A stretch of DNA of 64,000 nt, taken from positions 22,958,499-23,022,498 of the forward strand of contig CM063107.1 in assembly GCA_031841125.1 (NCBI GenBank), read 5' to 3'. The notes below the pieces were generated by a model. It saw nothing but the letters and a program-made list of their open reading frames with translations. It was not told the origin of the DNA and did no database searches. Below, piece after piece: positions 33,780 to 44,959 of the stretch. The DNA comes from Acanthococcus lagerstroemiae (taxonomy: Eukaryota > Arthropoda > Insecta > Hemiptera > Eriococcidae). The position numbers were made by a program, and so were the translations under genes. Every line of letters begins with the position of its first letter. Within the stretch, counting starts at the first letter, position 1.

Positions 33780-34213
33780 CGGGGCTGGCAAACGGTAACG
33801 AAAACGAAATAACAGAATAACGGAAAATTTTGGGCAAAAATGAAGAAACGGTAAACGAAAAACGAAACGAAAAAGTCGCGATTATTTCTAGGTTCGACAA
33901 AAAATGATAATGAAATGGTGGATTTACACCAAAGTTATAAGCATACTTGTTAATTATTCTACCTTCATATTTTAACTGTAACGTACTTGTCACTAGCATT
34001 ATGCTTATAACTTTGATGTAAATCCAGCATAACGGTAACGGAATAACGGAAAATGTTGGGCAAAAATGAAGAAACGGTAAACGAAAAACGAAACGGGGAA
34101 AAAAATTGGGATATTGAAAAACCGAAAAATGAAACGGAAAAAAACATTTGAAGTATCGAAAAACGAAAAACGAAACGAAAAAGCCTAAAAAAAGATTTCG
34201 TTTGCCAGCCCTG
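33780..34213. mobile_element. hAT-like MITE J2 with perfect 8-bp target duplication
   Basis: 434 bp flanked by GTTAGAAA at 33,772-33,779 and 34,214-34,221. TIRs are CGGGGCTGGCAAACG on the left and the complement of CGTTTGCCAGCCCTG on the right (CAGGGCTGG type). It lies within the duplicated J1 copy and itself holds a third element. Confidence 0.92.
33919..34026. mobile_element. Palindromic MITE J3 inside J2
   Basis: A 108-bp element with ~27-bp arms (TGGATTTACACCAAAGTTAT and onward, with one mismatch to its partner at 34,000-34,026). It disrupts an otherwise ACGAA-rich sequence, so it inserted into J2. Confidence 0.75.
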
Positions 34214-34403
34214 GTTAGAAACAAAACGAGTGAATACCGGTCTGAAGTAAACAAAACGGAAAACCAAACGAAAAATCGCTCATGAAAAACCGAAAATGTT
34301 GAAAATAACAAAACGAAAAAAAATTGTTTCGTTTGTCATCCCTGCAAAAAATAAAATAAAAAAATTATGAAATCGTATTAGAAATGAAAAAAACAGCTAA
34401 ACA

Positions 34404-34699
34404 GGTTCAAAAAGAACGTCTAAGAATCAAATTAAATACAAAAGGGAAAAATTATTGTGAAATCAAATGAATAATGAAAGCGCTGGAGAAATTTAAAAAA
34501 AAAGAGAGTGGATATAACAATAAAGCAAAACTTATATCTCCCAAAAAGAAATCTTATATAAAAAAAATATAATATCAAAAGAAGTAAACGAGAGAAAAAA
34601 AACGAACGAAAAGAAGAAAACAGCTCCTTTTCTTTGTAAAGTCGGTGAAAAGGTATATCACATTGTACAAAGATAACAAAACAAATGGATAGCAAAACT
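34404..34699. other. A/G-rich sequence, no gene seen
   Basis: Purine-rich low-complexity DNA. Near 34,625-34,655 it shows a diverged AAAGTCGGTGAAAAGG, resembling the end of the TA-core repeat. Confidence 0.5.
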
Positions 34700-35190
34700 T
34701 GGTGGAATGTGGTAACACTGACGATTGAGCGACTTATGAGTGACCCTGTAGTATACCTACAGTATTGGGTCCAACTAAACGGAGCGCACCGCGTAGTCAA
34801 TTCGGCATCTACGGGCGCTCTTTATTCTGACCTTAAATTGAGGAAAACTCATGAACGACTCGACCAATTATCATCAAACTTCAACGGGCACAATTTCAGG
34901 TACTTCTCCATAATATACCAAACTTTGGAATCAATTGATTCATTACTTTTTGAGATTTTCGTGCTACAAATTTTGTCCGTACATATATACATATATACAT
35001 ATATACATACATACATACATACACACATACATACATATATATATATATAAGGAAACCTGAAATTCAGCCACCATTACAGTTGCATTCTACACACTCTGAA
35101 ACGTAAAAAAAACATTGCCCCCACCCCCATATCGACAGCTGTGACGGGTATAATACCTGACTTTTCTGTAGAAAAGTGGGTAAAAGACTG
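34700..35190 (-). repeat. TA-core repeat, copy 4 (inverted) with a ~100-bp insert
   Basis: Same order as copy 3: GGTAACACTGACGATT, CTTCTCCATAATATACC, TTTTGTCCGTACATA, a long ATACAT/TA core (34,981-35,050) and the terminal GACTTTTCTGTAGAAAAG. Compared with copy 3 there is an extra block at about 34,733-34,832, containing CTGTAGTATACCTACAG and GTAGTCAATTCGGCAT; the latter is related to the foldback at 59,698-60,088. Confidence 0.8.
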
Positions 35191-35204
35191 ATATACATAA
35201 TATA

Positions 35205-35680
35205 CCTACTATAGAGAGATTTTCAAAATGTTCGAAATCAAAAATATTTCGATAACCACCTATTTCTACTCAATTTTTCTAGCTGAATTCAAACTTGTTG
35301 TCCAAATTTGACGCTGGTCCTCTTTTGCCGAGATACGATCAAAAATATTGTTACAATGGGGAGAGGGGCTATACCAGCTATCGAAAAATAAGTTTGAATT
35401 AGTTTTGACGACGGATTTGAATTTTCTCGAAAAGTTGAATAATTTTCACCATGTCCCGCCGGCCCAGAAACACTCTCCGAGGAATTTTTTGCCGAATAAA
35501 ATGACTGATGTATGCCATGGAATTTTTTTTAACATTTTCGAAAATCAATAATATTGAGATAATTACCTATTCCAACTCAATTTTTCTCACTGAGATCACA
35601 TTCGTTGTCCAAATTTGACCCTGACCCTCCTTTGCCGAGATACGATGACGAATATTGTTACACTGGGGGGGGGGTGTTCC
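35205..35680 (+). repeat. ~310-bp tandem duplication of the 31.3-kb repeat
   Basis: TCAATTTTTCT, TTGTTGTCCAAATTTGAC, CTTTGCCGAGATACGAT and ATATTGTTACA occur at about 35,270-35,355 and again at 35,575-35,660. A G9 run ends the second copy. Confidence 0.8.
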
Positions 35681-36860
35681 ACAATTCCCCCCCGGAAGAA
35701 CTCCTTAGTACGTCCCTGGTGGAGCCCCAAAGAGGCCCTAACCATCAATACTATTCAAGCCCTATTAAAACTCTTCGGGATTACGAGCGATAGCAACAGG
35801 AGGCTAAGGGCAGTTGCCCAATCATCAGGGTCTGATTTTACCTCCTCAACAGATGGGCTTCAACAACAGAAAAATGAGAGTGATAAAATCTTGAAAGCAA
35901 TCATTCACTCTTTTTTACGCTTGTCGTTCAGCTTCCCGTATTTCCATTCATTTTCAAAACTACATACCGAAAGTGTAGGTTTTCTATCGAAAACTCGACT
36001 CTTTCATATTTTCAGCTGCAAGGATAGGCTTGTTTGAGGCTTAAATTTCATACACCTTGTGACGTCACCTGCTTAATAGGTCTACTAATAAAATTAACGT
36101 CTAATCCCATACCTAAATCACTGTTCGCTCCATTTCGCGCCCAGTCATATCGAGCTCGTAACATTTTTCCATTTTCATCAAAATGCACAGGACTACAACA
36201 CCCTACACTCAATTGTTATACGAGAGGTTCTACAGCGTAGCCCACTTTATTTTGAAGAAATATTCCTGTCATAACGAACGACGTGTTCTTACGCTCAATT
36301 GTCAGATTCCAATAGAATTGAATTTATAATGCTAAAATATTACAATCGAATATACCGATTTGAAAAATGAAGGAAACTAAAATATACATCCGCGATATAC
36401 ATAAATAATAAATTATTCTTTTTTTTATTTTTATAATCCGGCTCGTAAATTTCTCCAGAAAGAAAATCAATATCAAGTTTAAACAGGCATATAGAATAGC
36501 GAGCTTTACGTTCAGTTTTTGTCAGTTTTTGTTGATCTATATCCGCGTACTGATAAATTTATTTGTCGCTTGAGCCTCTCGAACGAATTCTCTATCACAT
36601 CTGGCTCGAGAGTGGTTGATCCTGGTAGATCATGAGAGGTTCCCTCAGAAGAAAGACATATTTTATATTCCTCGAGGAACGTACCACCTTACGATCCCAC
36701 AAGGCACCGTGCTGATTCATCCACTAATTCAGTAAAAAAAAAAAAAAAAAAAAGTAGAGTAAAGGGTAAAAGGAACTGATTCCTAAGTCCCCTTAATCAC
36801 CTTAATCATCAGTACACTTTCAAGTTTCAAGTTATATTAGCTCTTCCTGGCGGTAGAATT
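35681..36860. other. No gene seen
   Basis: Short overlapping ORFs (up to 140 codons at 35,615-36,037) without recognisable motifs. An A20 run lies at about 36,735-36,753. Confidence 0.5.
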
Positions 36861-37120
36861 GAAAACTACAAGTAAACTAGTTCCATCTGGAAAAACTAAT
36901 ACCGTCAACTGGGGTATCTTGAAACCACCGTGTAACATAGGATACTTGCACAGTATCCACGAATTTCGATCGTTCATTGCTTATGTTCATAAGTGACCGG
37001 AGAGGTTTGTATATGAGCTTAAGTGAGCAAGTAAGAAGGCTCCTACATATGTCTGCTGGTGTGTTCCAAGTTATCCGGCTGTTCCAAGATACCCCATTTG
37101 ACGGCAACTTGTAGGTTTTC
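36861..37120. mobile_element. MITE with ~25-bp TIRs (CCGTCAA type)
   Basis: CCGTCAACTGGGGTATCTTG at 36,902 pairs with the complement of CAAGATACCCCATTTGACGG ending at 37,104. Outside these, GAAAACTACAAGT and ACTTGTAGGTTTTC extend the symmetry to about 36,861 and 37,120. The interior has no coding sequence. Superfamily unassigned. Confidence 0.75.
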
Positions 37121-37690
37121 GAGGGTCACCGGTGGTATGATATCAACAAATTTATCTAACAGTGGAATCGGACTTGACATCAAGGATGCAAATTGGAAAA
37201 ATCGCCATCAATGATTTTTTTTCACGAACGTGTGTGGAATTGTCTCTCAGTGAATCCAAGAAAGCCTCTGGGAGTAGTATGTGCTGTGAATTTGATTATA
37301 TTTTCCAATTTCTCTAGAAGAATACGGAGAAGGACAATCGAGTGCAGAATTTAATAAACAAAAAAAAACTGTGCACTTTTCTCAAGTTTATTAAGCTCCA
37401 AAGGCGGACTAGGAGGTCGGAAAATCGGGTATTTCCCAGAAAGTCCTCACGTTATGAGGCCGCTGCTTGAAAATGAGGTCTCAGTCAAGATGGCGATTGA
37501 GTCATTCTCCAGAAAGTAAGAATATTTTGCTACCAGCAAATTTGAACCCTAACTTTGGATTTTTTCAATTTTATTCTTTTGTTTTATTACTAACTTTTTT
37601 CTTTTTGGTGGTGGGGTGGGGGTATTTTGGGTTACCAATAACATCCATAACAAATTCCACCAATCCATATCAGACAAAACAATCACCATC
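37121..37690. other. No gene seen
   Basis: Mixed sequence with an A-run near 37,362 and a TTTTCTTTTTGGTGGTGGGGTGGGGG tract just before the R1-type fragment. Confidence 0.5.
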
Positions 37691-38975
37691 TTTTGAATGA
37701 AAAAAGCACAGGGAGGTGGCCATCGTCGGGGACCTTTCGCCTAAAGGGAGCAGAGATGGTGCCCTGTACAGCCTTGAAGTACCTCGGGCTGGGGTTCGAC
37801 GGGAAGCTGTCGTTCAGAGGACATGTGAAGAGGACAGCGGAGAGAGTCTTAGCCGGATTAAACCGACTTATGTTGAACCTAGGGGGGCTGACAGAGAAGA
37901 AACGTAAGTTGCTGGCGTACGTCGCCATGTCGGTTCTCCTATATGGGGCACCAATCTGGTCCGACGCCATCGGCGCCAGGGAGTACAGAAGAACCGATCT
38001 GGTAAGGGTCTAATGGAAGGCTGCACTGAGATGTGTCAGCTTATCGCACTGTCTCCACAGAGGCAGTTTGCGTGGTAGCAGGTATACCGTCAGTGGAGTT
38101 ACTAGCAGATGAGCGGAAGCGGGTATATAGCGCAACGCGGAAGATGCCATCGAAGAGCAGTGCGGCGCTACGGGTCAAGCGGGATAATAGGCAATCCACG
38201 CTTCGCATGTAGGAAGAACAGCTCTCCCGCAGTACCAAGGGAGAGTGAACCCGACTGCTAGTACGTGAACTCAACGTGTGGTTGGGCAGACGCCATGGCC
38301 AGCTGGACTTCTACCTTACGTAGGTGACGAGCGGCCATGGAGTGTTCAACAAGTACCTGTACCGGATAGGCATAGCAGAAAGCCCGCGGTTCTCCTACTG
38401 CGCTACAGGAGGGCGAGATGATGATGCTTGGCACACCCTGTTCGAGTGTCCGGCATTCGACCAAGAGAGGGAAGAAGCGGGGCGGCCGCCTTTCAAAATG
38501 CTGGCGTTGAGCCGCTTACACCGGAGGACTTGGTCCCGATTATGCTGAAGAGCAGAGCTGGATGGAATCAGGCAGCTGCCTTTGTCAAGGAGACGTTGGG
38601 CGGTTGGGCCGCAAGATGGAGCTGGAGTGGCAGAGATAAGGCAGCGGACACAGCACCCTTTGCCGGTACTCGCCATCCCACCAACATCAACGACGAAAAC
38701 GACGTCATCAACAACAACAACGGCAACAATGTCGCGGCTGCCAACAATCGACGAAGAAGACGATCTGGCGCAACTCGACAGCGAAGAGACAGAAGAATAA
38801 GACGCCGTAGATTCGCCACTGTGAAGAGACGACATGAAAAATGAGGGTAGCAGGAGCTACCCCAAGGCGATCCCCCCTATTCTGACGCAGGCCTATTCGG
38901 GGCGTTTCCGGGATAGATGGTGCGGTGTCCCGGGGCCAATTTGGCATGCGTGCATCGCCATACACCCCTCTATCA
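37690..38975 (+). pseudogene. R1-type element, 5'-truncated and decayed
   Basis: Homologous to 27,008-28,360. The RT thumb reads LKYLGLGFDGKLSF, MLNLGGL, MSVLLYGAPIWSD and CVSAYRTVSTEA; the C-terminal finger has degenerated (SYCATGGRDDDAWHTLFEC, first Cys lost). In-frame stops lie near 38,011, 38,211, 38,247 and 38,320. An Asn/Thr-rich then Arg-rich stretch follows. The shared 3' end TTTGGCATGCGTGCATCGCC is at about 38,939-38,960. The SINE begins 45 bp downstream. Confidence 0.85.
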
Positions 38976-39221
38976 TCGATATACTACATTACTTTGTGTA
39001 CTAACTTGTGGACTAGCGGTAAAAACTCGGCTTCGTAACCCGAAGGCACCGGGTTCGATTCCCAACGCCGGCATCGTTATCAGTAATGCAAGAAAGAACT
39101 CGTCACACGTTCTAACACCGCATTCTGATAACGTACACAGAGTCACAACCACTTACAGCAGAGGCTTCCGAGAAGTGTGTAATCAGTCGCCAGTATCTGA
39201 AAGCTGTAAATGGGTAAAGCG

Positions 39222-40827
39222 TAGTGCTGTCGATTATTTAAAAAATAATCGATTGATCAATTATTCCAAAATTAATCGATTCGATTATTAATCGAAAATT
39301 GACCAATTGTTTAATCAATTAAAATAATCGACACTTTATTCGATTAAAATAATTGACGATTTTAATCAATTAGAATAATCGACGATTTTAACCGATGACA
39401 ATAATCGAAGTCTTTACTTGAGTAAATCGACAATTTTATTTGAATGAAGTAATCCTATTTTGTACATACTTCCTACATGTCAGTTCAAATAAACATTATG
39501 TAAATGGCAAAAATATTCCTTTTATTTTGAACGACAATGTGTAGGGAAATCCTTCTTCTATGATTGTGAGGAATAATCTGACCTATTCTCACTTAGAATT
39601 AAAGAAAATAAAAATTAGCGTAAAACTTCCCTTTTTTAGGGGAAAATGGTCTTGCAATTTGAAAAAGAGAAAAGGAGATTGCTCACGATGTAATCATTAT
39701 TTCTTGATTGTTTTTTATATTTTTGAGTGACAAAAAGAATGAGCTTTCTTTGAGTGCTCTCAAAAACTGATAAGTCTTAACCAGTCAATAACTGAAGAAG
39801 GTAAAATTTATGGGGCTGAAGATGAACCATCTAGCGGCAAGAACGGAAACACTGTTGGGGCAAAAAGTGGACGTATTATTCTGATTGATTTGAGAGAATA
39901 TTTTGCACGCGCTTGTATAGTTGGTAAATCTGCTCTAGAACTGCCTGCACTCTACGCTTTCAACATCTTTCAAAATTCACACAGCTTCCACCTCTTTATC
40001 AGAAGTCTTTTCATTTTGATCCATTAGGTCAAACTCAAAATCAGAGTCATAAGAAGTAACTTCACTGGCACTGTTTGCAAACATATATTGAAGAGCATTT
40101 TCAAAGGTACAGATGGAGTTTATGTCTCATTTTATCAGTAAAGAAGTAATGATTTAATAAGTCAATGACATTATTCGAATTATGAGTAATACTCGTCTTC
40201 ATTTTATCTTATCATAGATTTTACTTTCTAGTAAGCACGTGAAAATTCTGAACTCATCCGTTAGGTGCCCTCATCAGCCACAATCATGTATTACTGATTT
40301 GGTAAAATCGGCAAACACTTGCCTATTTTATAAATTCAGTAAAAAATTTTGCGGATTTTATAAATTTGGCAACAACTGCTCTTGCGCAACTGATTTTATA
40401 AAATCAGCAAAATATCTGCCGAGTTTATGAAATCGTCACTTTGATGAATTCAGCGTAACATATATATACTTACACTTTTTTCCTTTTGTTTTTTTCGATC
40501 GAAAATTTGGAATTATTCAGGACAAAAATAAGCGTGGTTATGAAATTTTTACAATAATCATTTGCAGTTTACAAGTTCATATTCATCAACTTCCAAGATT
40601 AAATAATTATATGAATTAATCGCAATTAATTCAAACAGTCAATTATTTTAAATAATTAATCGTTTAATCGTGGATCGATTAATCAAAGAGCGCGCGATTA
40701 ATCAACGACTCAGAAAATCGCAATTAATCGGCGATTCAGGTAATCGATTATTCAATTAATTAATTACAAACGTTTGATTGATTGATTAACATTTTAATCG
40801 ATTAATCGATTAAAATTGAGACCACTA
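39222..40827. mobile_element. 1.6-kb hAT-like element inside the SINE
   Basis: 1,606 bp with an exact 8-bp target duplication GTAAAGCG (39,214-39,221 and 40,828-40,835). Ends are TAGTGCTGTC and the complement of GAGACCACTA, 8 of 10 matching, typical of hAT. Subterminal regions are rich in ATCGATTAATCGATTAA-type palindromes. The centre has no convincing transposase. The unsplit SINE at 52.2 kb shows the empty-site sequence GTAAGGCGCTACCTG. Confidence 0.92.
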
Positions 40828-41034
40828 GTAAAGCGCTACCTGCCGGTGCTCGTTGAACTCACCGTCATAAACCACGGGGCTAGTGATACGGGTATTCGAC
40901 AGGAAGATAGCGCAGTTGACCTAGGCCGATTCCCAGCAAGAAGAGAAGAGGGCTAAGGCAGCTCTAGAAGGCTCCCCGATGACCCTGAGGTAACGCTCGA
41001 CGGGGCGGTTCCAGGACTTAGGTGAGAGCAAATG

Positions 41035-41070
41035 AAGAGAGAGAGAGAGAGAGAGAGAAAAAAAAACATT
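41035..41070 (+). repeat. (AG)n microsatellite and A run at the SINE end
   Basis: GA dinucleotides from about 41,035, then A9; probably the SINE's 3' tail. Confidence 0.9.
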
Positions 41071-41233
41071 TAAAAAACTAAAGCTTCATATATGAGAAAA
41101 GCGGGCACCAAAAGAATCCGGTATCAATGGTCTGACAGTCATTAACGACGAAGAATGGGTTCTTCTGCTTTGAAAATACTCACCCATTATTATACAGAGA
41201 GAATTTTTTGAATCGCATAGCGACTGGAGGTGA

Positions 41234-41416
41234 TATTCGGATGCAATTTTGGATCACGAATCGAAAGAGGAAGAACGGCTGATCGCGCCAATCAACACCA
41301 GATTCCAGAAATTGAACAAGACTTTCCAGAGTGATGGAATACAAAAATCAATTTACAGACACGATAAGTGCATCAACAAAATGAGTGACAATGTGAAAAT
41401 GCTGAGCATAACTTAA
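41234..41416 (+). CDS. Candidate terminal exon or small ORF, unrecognised
   Basis: Sixty open codons between an upstream TGA (41,231) and TAA (41,414-41,416), rich in charged residues (HESKEEERL, RFQKLNKTF, RHDKCINKM). There is no ATG near the start, so if real it would be a 3' terminal exon. An AATAAA signal lies at 41,419-41,424, only three bases after the stop. No family is recognised; it may equally be a transposon scrap. Confidence 0.25.
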   Translation, partial: YSDAILDHESKEEERLIAPINTRFQKLNKTFQSDGIQKSIYRHDKCINKMSDNVKMLSIT

Positions 41417-41424
41417 CGAATAAA

Positions 41425-43400
41425 TACTAATTTTTCCATTCAATTCCAATTTTTCTTTCACTGTCTTCTAGGGGATGTGACGTTACTTCCGGAACGGCCC
41501 TCGTAATTATGTGCTCGATTCTTCCAGCCGTTCTTCACGTGTACCTTATCACTATGAGCATCAAAATACAACCAATATTGCCAACATAAATGACTGATCG
41601 ACGAGAAGTGATTTTCAGTATATACGTGTAATGAATAATTTATTAAGATACGTAATCGATTAAGGGCAAACATAGGAATATGGTGAATTTCGATACCGGC
41701 CATTATCAACATTTAAAAGGATTTTTAGCGAGGCGTATCTTCTCGTCGATCGACCGACTCGTTGAATTTCTCGAAGGGAGAAAATTACATTCGTATATAT
41801 CGTCGTGTAAAATCAAAGAGAGCCGCTCTTCATTTTCCTTGACCATGCCGCATTTTTCTTGCTCGCCGGTGAGTTTTGCCGGGCACTCGGGTGTCGGTGA
41901 GACAGATTTACATTACGAGCGGAATAATCCGACAATTTGCAAACTATCGCAAGAATGACATTGTTTCGAAGAATTTCCGCATCGGTAGTTCCGGTTGAAC
42001 TTGACACCTGATTTCATGAGCGAACAGTTGGGTGTGCATATGTTGCGCTCACATTTCACGGCTGAACTTTTACGAATTAGTTTTCCGGTGTATCGTTTGG
42101 CGACGATATGTTTTGTTTTAAAATTTCGTAACGACATGTGCCGGCGATGTGTTACTTCCTGCTTGGAAAACTAGTGGAATAAAATCGATATAGTCTATGG
42201 GGTTTGCATGCGTGTGCAAAAATATGAACATCCTTCAAACTCTCGACTAACTAAATGCGCGAACTTTTTTTCAACTGGGCACCCACGTAGCATGTTTAAT
42301 TTACTTTTGTGTGCTGCTAGAGCTACACGAACATCCTTGTTTAAAATGCTCGTCGAGCTGAATATGCCTGAACTCTAAATGAGCTAGGCTTTGGGCTAAT
42401 TCAAAAATACACCTTCAGTTTTAAATTCGGATGTTACCCCCTTCCAACTTCAGCACTGGCCATACCCGTGCATATCGTTTTCGTTCTTCCCACTGATTAC
42501 TATATCGCACCTCTTACCAGCTTGGCATACCCAGCTGAAACACCTTGTATTATTGGGATCTTGAAAATACCACCAAAATATGCCTTCATCCAAAATTACT
42601 TCGTGCTTTAGTAATTAATAAGAAAATATTTTACGAAGTTAGATGGGGGAATGAGGAAGAAATGTATAGATCTATCATGTCTCAAACATTTTACTTTTTT
42701 TTTTCGTGCACATCAGCCACCTGCGTGTATGTATGTAGATCGAATTACTCGATTCAATTTCTTATGTTCAATAACAAGCCAGAAGAGAACTATTTTTATT
42801 TTTAAGAAGAGCCGTAGTTAAGTATAACACTTCTTCGCTTATCCTCTTTAGAGGAGCTGAAGTTAAACGTAGGACTTCTTCGCTTCCTCGTCACGGAGAT
42901 TTCAGTCTACGCGATTTTTTCGACTCGTCATCAATCAATCTTGCTCTCGCAGTCCGACCATTCTCTAAAATTAGATTTTTCTCGGGTTACCCGTCTTGAG
43001 ATTCTTGAATTAGAAGGATTTTACCGAGGAAAAAGAAAAAGAAAGAGGGAAGATAAACTCTTCAGAACTATGTGGTGATTATTAACTTCTTTTTTCGGCG
43101 CAATCGATTACAGTATCCTTGGTTTTAATGGTCAGACTTGCACGTCAAGCCAAGTGTTAACTTTTTAACGCGAAAGGTTTATTCTCTCGCTTTATTACTG
43201 CTTTTTTGCACCCCTATCTTGTGTAATAAGTTCTTTGAAAGTACGTGAAAAATGAACCTGTGTCAATATTCAGCTTTGAAGATGATAATAATATGATTCA
43301 TAGCATGGCACCTTGGCGAAAAAGTATAAAACGTGTTAATTTTTTTTTTTTTGTAAATTACCTAAACCAAGAAAATTTTCCTATCTTATGTTTGCCATTT
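41425..43400. other. No gene recognised; CpG-rich patch at 41.7-42.2 kb
   Basis: 41,680-42,180 is richer in CpG than its surroundings and has short ORFs on both strands without motifs. At 42,808-42,890 a short direct repeat (GTAGTTAAG/GAAGTTAAA followed by ACTTCTTCGCTT) occurs twice, about 46 bp apart. No transposon ends were found. Confidence 0.45.
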
Positions 43401-43404
43401 ACCC

Positions 43405-44195
43405 CCGGCAGGGCTCACCCGGTGTCACCTCACGTACCAAGACGAGGACGTGAGGGGTGAGTGAAGGAAGCGAGTCCGTCTGTGGTGCACCCGGATTCCA
43501 GGTTAATGCTGGGTGAGCAATACCTCTCGGTCAGTGGGGTGGCCCATGGTCGGTGTTGCCAACACTCTAGCAATCGCCTGAGATCTTAGGCAATTCTAGA
43601 TTCTTCCAGCATTTTCCCGGCACTCAGGTATTTTCTAAATTTTTTCGGCATTTTGCCGGCACTCAGGTATTTTTTATACAATGTTAAGCATTTTCTTCTA
43701 CACTTCTTTTTTACATTTCGCATTTTTGAATATTCACAACTTTACTGCGTGCTGAGAGCTACGAACTATCATTCTTTCATTTCATCAGTTGGCTGCAAGT
43801 CTGCTGTCTGTTTTTGTTGATAAAACGAAAAACCACAGCTTAGAAAGCCTAATGAAGTAATATTTTTAGTTGTTAGTTGGTGTGTCAGTTCTAGTGCTAG
43901 ATTCGAAAAATATAAATTATGTACTCGAACTCGTGTTCTAGAAATTTCCTACAGTCTCCGGCAATCTTAGGCATTTTTATACTACAATCCCAGGCAATTC
44001 TGAAGTTGTGAGTTGGTAACGTTGCCCATGCGGTAGCCCTGGCAGGACAGCGCACACGGGAAGCGGAAAGACGAAATGGGGGCTCGGGTCAGCCTCAATG
44101 CGTCTCTCTGGTCACTGATGCGATACTCGAAAAGGTAGTTTACTGGGCCAGAGGTGCGGTGTCTGGGGAGCCAATTTGGCAGGTTTGCCATTTGA
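43405..44195 (+). mobile_element. R1-type 3' end fragment, split by an insert
   Basis: GGCAGGGCTCACC, CAAGACGAGGACGTGAGGGG and GTCACTGATGCGATACTCG match the 3' UTR of the copy at 28,040-28,350. It ends GCCAATTTGGCAGG with a diverged terminus. Only 3' UTR is present. Confidence 0.85.
43551..44024. mobile_element. ~470-bp hAT-like insert in the R1 fragment
   Basis: Ends CGGTGTTGCCAACAC and the complement of GAGTTGGTAACGTTG; flanks share CCCATG (43,543 and 44,025), six of eight bases. Comparison with the R1 copy at 28,190 (CCCCATGGTGGCC) shows the uninterrupted sequence. Inside, GGCAATTC and TTAGGCA motifs recur. Confidence 0.7.
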
Positions 44196-44955
44196 TGTAC
44201 TTTTCGTTCAGATTTTCGTGACTTTGAAGGGTTGGTTCCAACAGATATTATTCAAAAAGTCGAAGCTCCTGTCTTATCCCAATAAGTTTTGATGTTTAAC
44301 ATTCATATGAAAACTTTGAGCAATTAAAAGAATTTTGTCATCATTCTTATTCTTCCTAATTTCCTTCTTCTTATTATTATTACTATTATTCTTATCAGAT
44401 ATGCAATTTTTTACTATGTTGCGAAATTTTAGGCCTCAAGTTACTTAATTAAATTTAAAAGAAAAAAAAATGGATTATTTCTAATTTAACTATCAGAATG
44501 GTGCTAAATTTCAACCACAAAAATTAATCACTCAGGCTTTTAGGAGAAATTTGTTATTATCTTTAGTTTAGGTAACCATGAAAACGGTGCCGAATTTTTA
44601 AAACAAGGTACTCAATTTAGGTCTCATGAAAATTATGTTATTATTACTCTTATTATTTATAGTTATTTGAATATAAAGAAAAAAATTAAGAACTTGTCCG
44701 TATACTTACTTAACAAGTTTCCTTCGTTATCAGTAGGTATCTACTGTTGTGACCGTAAAGATTAAGTAGATACCTCTCCCTTTTTTGTCCACAAAATTTT
44801 TTTCATTGCTTGCAAATCGTATCCCCTGACCCAGCGGGAGGTGGTAAAGTGTTGGAACTCATAATATATGCCTTGAGATACATATACATTATACATCCCT
44901 TAAATAATGAATTTGAAAATGCTGAAAAAAGAACCTAAAATTATGAGTTATTGGG
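44196..44955. other. No gene seen
   Basis: AT-rich sequence with ATTATT runs around 44,365-44,395. No recognisable repeat ends. Confidence 0.5.
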
Positions 44956-44959
44956 AGAA

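Larger units (their letters stand above)
33655..34403. repeat. Duplicate of the J1 right half and flank, interrupted by J2
   Basis: TAAAATTACGTCAGTTTCTG, CCTTTGAACTAATATCTG and AATGACATG match 33,340-33,420. After the J2 insertion the match resumes with AACCGAAAATGTTG and ends TTTGTCATCCCTG at 34,343. The host flank after both ends (CAAAAAA, then TTATGAAATCGTATTAG) is also shared, so this is a local tandem duplication. Confidence 0.8.
39005..41075 (+). mobile_element. tRNA-headed SINE, split by a hAT-like element
   Basis: Head at 39,005-39,221 and tail at 40,836-41,075, about 450 bp when joined. The tRNA-like head has an A box (TGGACTAGCGGT, 39,009-39,020) and an exact B box (GGTTCGATTCC, 39,052-39,062). 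The body continues CATCGTTATCAGTAATGC, CTTCCGAGAAGTGTG and GATAGCGCAGTTGACC; the tail is an AG microsatellite and A run. A second copy lacking the head lies at 52,027-52,358. Because the acceptor stem does not close, it is a SINE and not a tRNA gene. Confidence 0.85.

Noticed and set aside
36610..36640. GGTTGATCCTGGTAG, similar to the 5' end of 18S rRNA
   Set aside because: The match covers about 14 bases and the following bases do not match 18S.
38395..38844. 138- and 146-codon overlapping ORFs
   Set aside because: They lie in the degenerate C-terminus and 3' UTR of the R1-type fragment and show low-complexity Asn/Arg or Ser/Val runs.
39005..39075. A functional tRNA gene
   Set aside because: A and B boxes are present, but the 5' side does not pair with the GCCGGC acceptor end, and the sequence continues into a repeated SINE body.
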